A stretch of 6,477 nt of DNA. Source: Chloroflexota bacterium (GTDB lineage: Bacteria > Chloroflexota > Dehalococcoidia > UBA3495). Under the pieces are notes generated by a model, which saw nothing but the letters and a program-made list of their open reading frames with translations, did not search any database and was not told the DNA's origin. Position numbers and translations under genes: made by a program. The stretch lies in assembly GCA_002707185.1 (NCBI GenBank), contig PAMF01000055.1:1-6477 (forward strand), given 5' to 3'. Of the stretch, positions 5,380 to 6,477 are shown in pieces; positions within the stretch are counted from its first letter, which is position 1; each line of letters starts with the position of its first letter.

Positions 5380-5677
5380 ATATGAATGGGTGTTGCTTTT
5401 CAAGCATACGGTTCATGTGTCCTGTCTCCATAATGGACTGTATATGACCGTGTAGCTTTTCAAGCAATCGCATTGCAAGCCAGATTGATTCTCTGGCATC
5501 TACCTCTAATGAGCCGCTAGTCTCCCAGCGACTTAAAAGATCTTTTCTTAATTCGTGGAACGCTTCTTGAAAAAGTGGATCTGCTAAAAGTCGTTTTGCA
5601 TTCTCTTCCCGAGATGCGTCTGACATTGATTGTTCGCCAGAAAAATGGGCCCAATCACCGCTTATTTTATTATCCAT
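5378..5677 (-). CDS. Small helical protein between portal and scaffold, unknown function
   Basis: This is a 99-residue protein that I do not recognise by function. It looks almost entirely helical: a polar N-terminus (residues 1-25), then LLADPLFQEAFHELRKDLL, a WETSGSLEVDARESIW stretch and a final helix with RLLEKLHGHIQSIMETGH. No signal peptide, membrane segment or catalytic motif is seen. The first ATG (5677) is preferred: AGGAT lies a few bases upstream and the gene starts one base after the portal stop. The next Met (residue 18, 5626) has no Shine-Dalgarno sequence. Its TAA stop overlaps the Shine-Dalgarno sequence of the scaffold gene, so the two are probably coupled. Similar small ORFs occur between portal and scaffold in related phages, so a role in prohead assembly or as a minor head protein is an inference from position only. 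Confidence 0.85.
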   Translation of the reverse strand: MDNKISGDWAHFSGEQSMSDASREENAKRLLADPLFQEAFHELRKDLLSRWETSGSLEVDARESIWLAMRLLEKLHGHIQSIMETGHMNRMLEKQHPFI

Positions 5678-5678
5678 G

Positions 5679-6477
5679 TTATCCTAAAGCAACCCCCCTC
5701 CCTTGTTCTGCTTCTAAACCTAGTTCTGCTACTTTAAGCTGTGCATCCATCTGCGCCTCAGCAGCATCGTGTTGTACTTTCATTTGTTTTACTTGAACGT
5801 CTGCAGCTTTTATTTCCAGTTCCTTTTGCTTTATCTGCAACTCAGCCTGCTTCATTTGCTCTTCTGGGCTTGGACCTTTTGGTTGCGGATTGTCTGCTGG
5901 GTTTGTGACGAAATCGTCTACATTCTGAAACCCCATATTGCGTATCATCGCAGCAGATATATTGTATAGGTTTTGTTCGTTGACTATACTTAAACCTCCC
6001 GACATAGCTTGAGATGCAAACTGCATCATAGTAGACAGGTGCATAAGTTGCTGATCCTTATTCCCTCCACCAAGCGCAACACTAACAGTGCAATCCATCT
6101 TGTCTCGCCACATATCTGGGCGGACAGGAACCCACTTGTTTCGCAACTTAACCACTCTCTCTTTATCTTGGTTCTTTTGTAGCAACTCATATATGCAGTA
6201 CATCAATTCTTTCACACCAGTTTCCGCAAAGTTTCGCGCGATCAACTCTACCCTAGACTGCGCTGCTGTCATAACCGAATTAACAGCCGATGCTGTGGTG
6301 TGAGATGTCAGTGCTTTCTCGTTCATACCCTGAGACATTTTGGAGACACCAGCGCGAGATTCGCGTATCCCATCTAAATACTCTAACATCTGAAACGAGT
6401 AGTTTTCTAAAGGAGGGGTCGCTAGAGGCATAATAGCATTAGGCGACTTAACTCTAACTACACCTCCCGGCCTCTGA
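5679..6477 (-). CDS. Portal protein, SU10/P22-like, C-terminal part (5' end outside window)
   Basis: The portal forms the ring at one capsid vertex through which DNA enters and to which the neck attaches. The reading frame is open to the right edge: 15 codons precede the first visible Met (6431), beginning QRPGGVVRVKSPNAI, so 6431 is internal and the gene is truncated by the window. 265 residues are visible. Seen in order: the RPGGVVRV and GVSKMSQGMNEKAL stretches typical of P22/SU10-type portals; a helix with ELIARNFAETGVKELM; a KWVPVRPDMWRDKMDCTVSVALGGG segment; then a Pro-rich linker (NPADNPQPKGPSPE). The end is a Lys/Gln/Glu-rich helix of about 55 residues with coiled-coil character, which may correspond to a portal barrel or an internal tail. 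It ends with TAA one base before the next ATG. The family call rests on remembered sequence pattern; confidence is high for portal and moderate for the exact subfamily. Confidence 0.88.
   Translation of the reverse strand, partial: QRPGGVVRVKSPNAIMPLATPPLENYSFQMLEYLDGIRESRAGVSKMSQGMNEKALTSHTTASAVNSVMTAAQSRVELIARNFAETGVKELMYCIYELLQKNQDKERVVKLRNKWVPVRPDMWRDKMDCTVSVALGGGNKDQQLMHLSTMMQFASQAMSGGLSIVNEQNLYNISAAMIRNMGFQNVDDFVTNPADNPQPKGPSPEEQMKQAELQIKQKELEIKAADVQVKQMKVQHDAAEAQMDAQLKVAELGLEAEQGRGVALG

Noticed and set aside
5368..5403. Upstream ATG adding 12 residues to the scaffold
   Set aside because: It would overlap the preceding gene by 26 bases and has no good Shine-Dalgarno sequence, while the ATG at 5367 has AAGGAG at ideal spacing.
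5769..6303. Plus-strand frames of 66 and 71 codons opposite the portal
   Set aside because: Both are antisense shadows of the portal gene with no start signals.
1..6477. tRNA, CRISPR array, insertion sequence or attachment site
   Set aside because: The window is nearly filled by same-strand structural genes. I saw no regularly spaced repeats, no cloverleaf, no transposase and no integrase.

Overview
The window is part of the structural (virion-building) module of a tailed double-stranded DNA bacteriophage (Caudoviricetes). All credible genes lie on the minus strand, so the module reads from right to left. The portal, major capsid protein and head-tail adaptor all look like the families typified by podovirus SU10. 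The portal is also related to the P22 type. This suggests a podovirus-like virion. The short beta-rich structural proteins and the style of the fibre-like proteins resemble environmental phages, particularly marine ones. No host gene, integrase, tRNA, CRISPR array or mobile element is visible, so the host cannot be named.

Layout in order of transcription. The head module comes first: portal C-terminal part (6477-5679, start outside the window), a 99-residue helical protein of unknown role (5677-5378), a scaffold with an acidic N-terminus and basic C-terminus (5367-4288), and an SU10-type major capsid protein (4271-3291). A 52-base gap follows, the only notable non-coding stretch; it holds a strong G6/C6 hairpin. 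The connector and tail part comes next: a 43-residue Lys-rich small ORF (3238-3107), a 107-residue conserved-looking protein with a TTG start (3114-2791), a 92-residue beta-type protein (2781-2503), a head-tail adaptor with an inserted beta domain (2503-1616), a 386-residue tail-fibre-like protein (1616-456), a 117-residue beta-type protein (454-101) and the first 33 codons of another fibre-like protein (101-1, cut by the left edge).

How the genes fit together: the portal nucleates the prohead, the scaffold directs capsid-protein assembly, the adaptor extends the portal after packaging, and the small beta proteins and fibre-like proteins decorate or complete the head, neck and tail. The genes are almost gap-free. 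Scaffold, capsid and the 117-residue protein have strong Shine-Dalgarno sites. The adaptor and both fibre-like genes instead start at TAATG stop/start overlaps with weak sites, which suggests expression is tuned to copy number. The most unusual element is at 3236-3280: a near-perfect Shine-Dalgarno sequence lies 34 bases from the start of the 43-residue ORF, and a 23-base hairpin fills most of that gap. Folding would bring the two to about 11 bases apart. This looks like a split ribosome binding site, as known in a few phage T4 genes.
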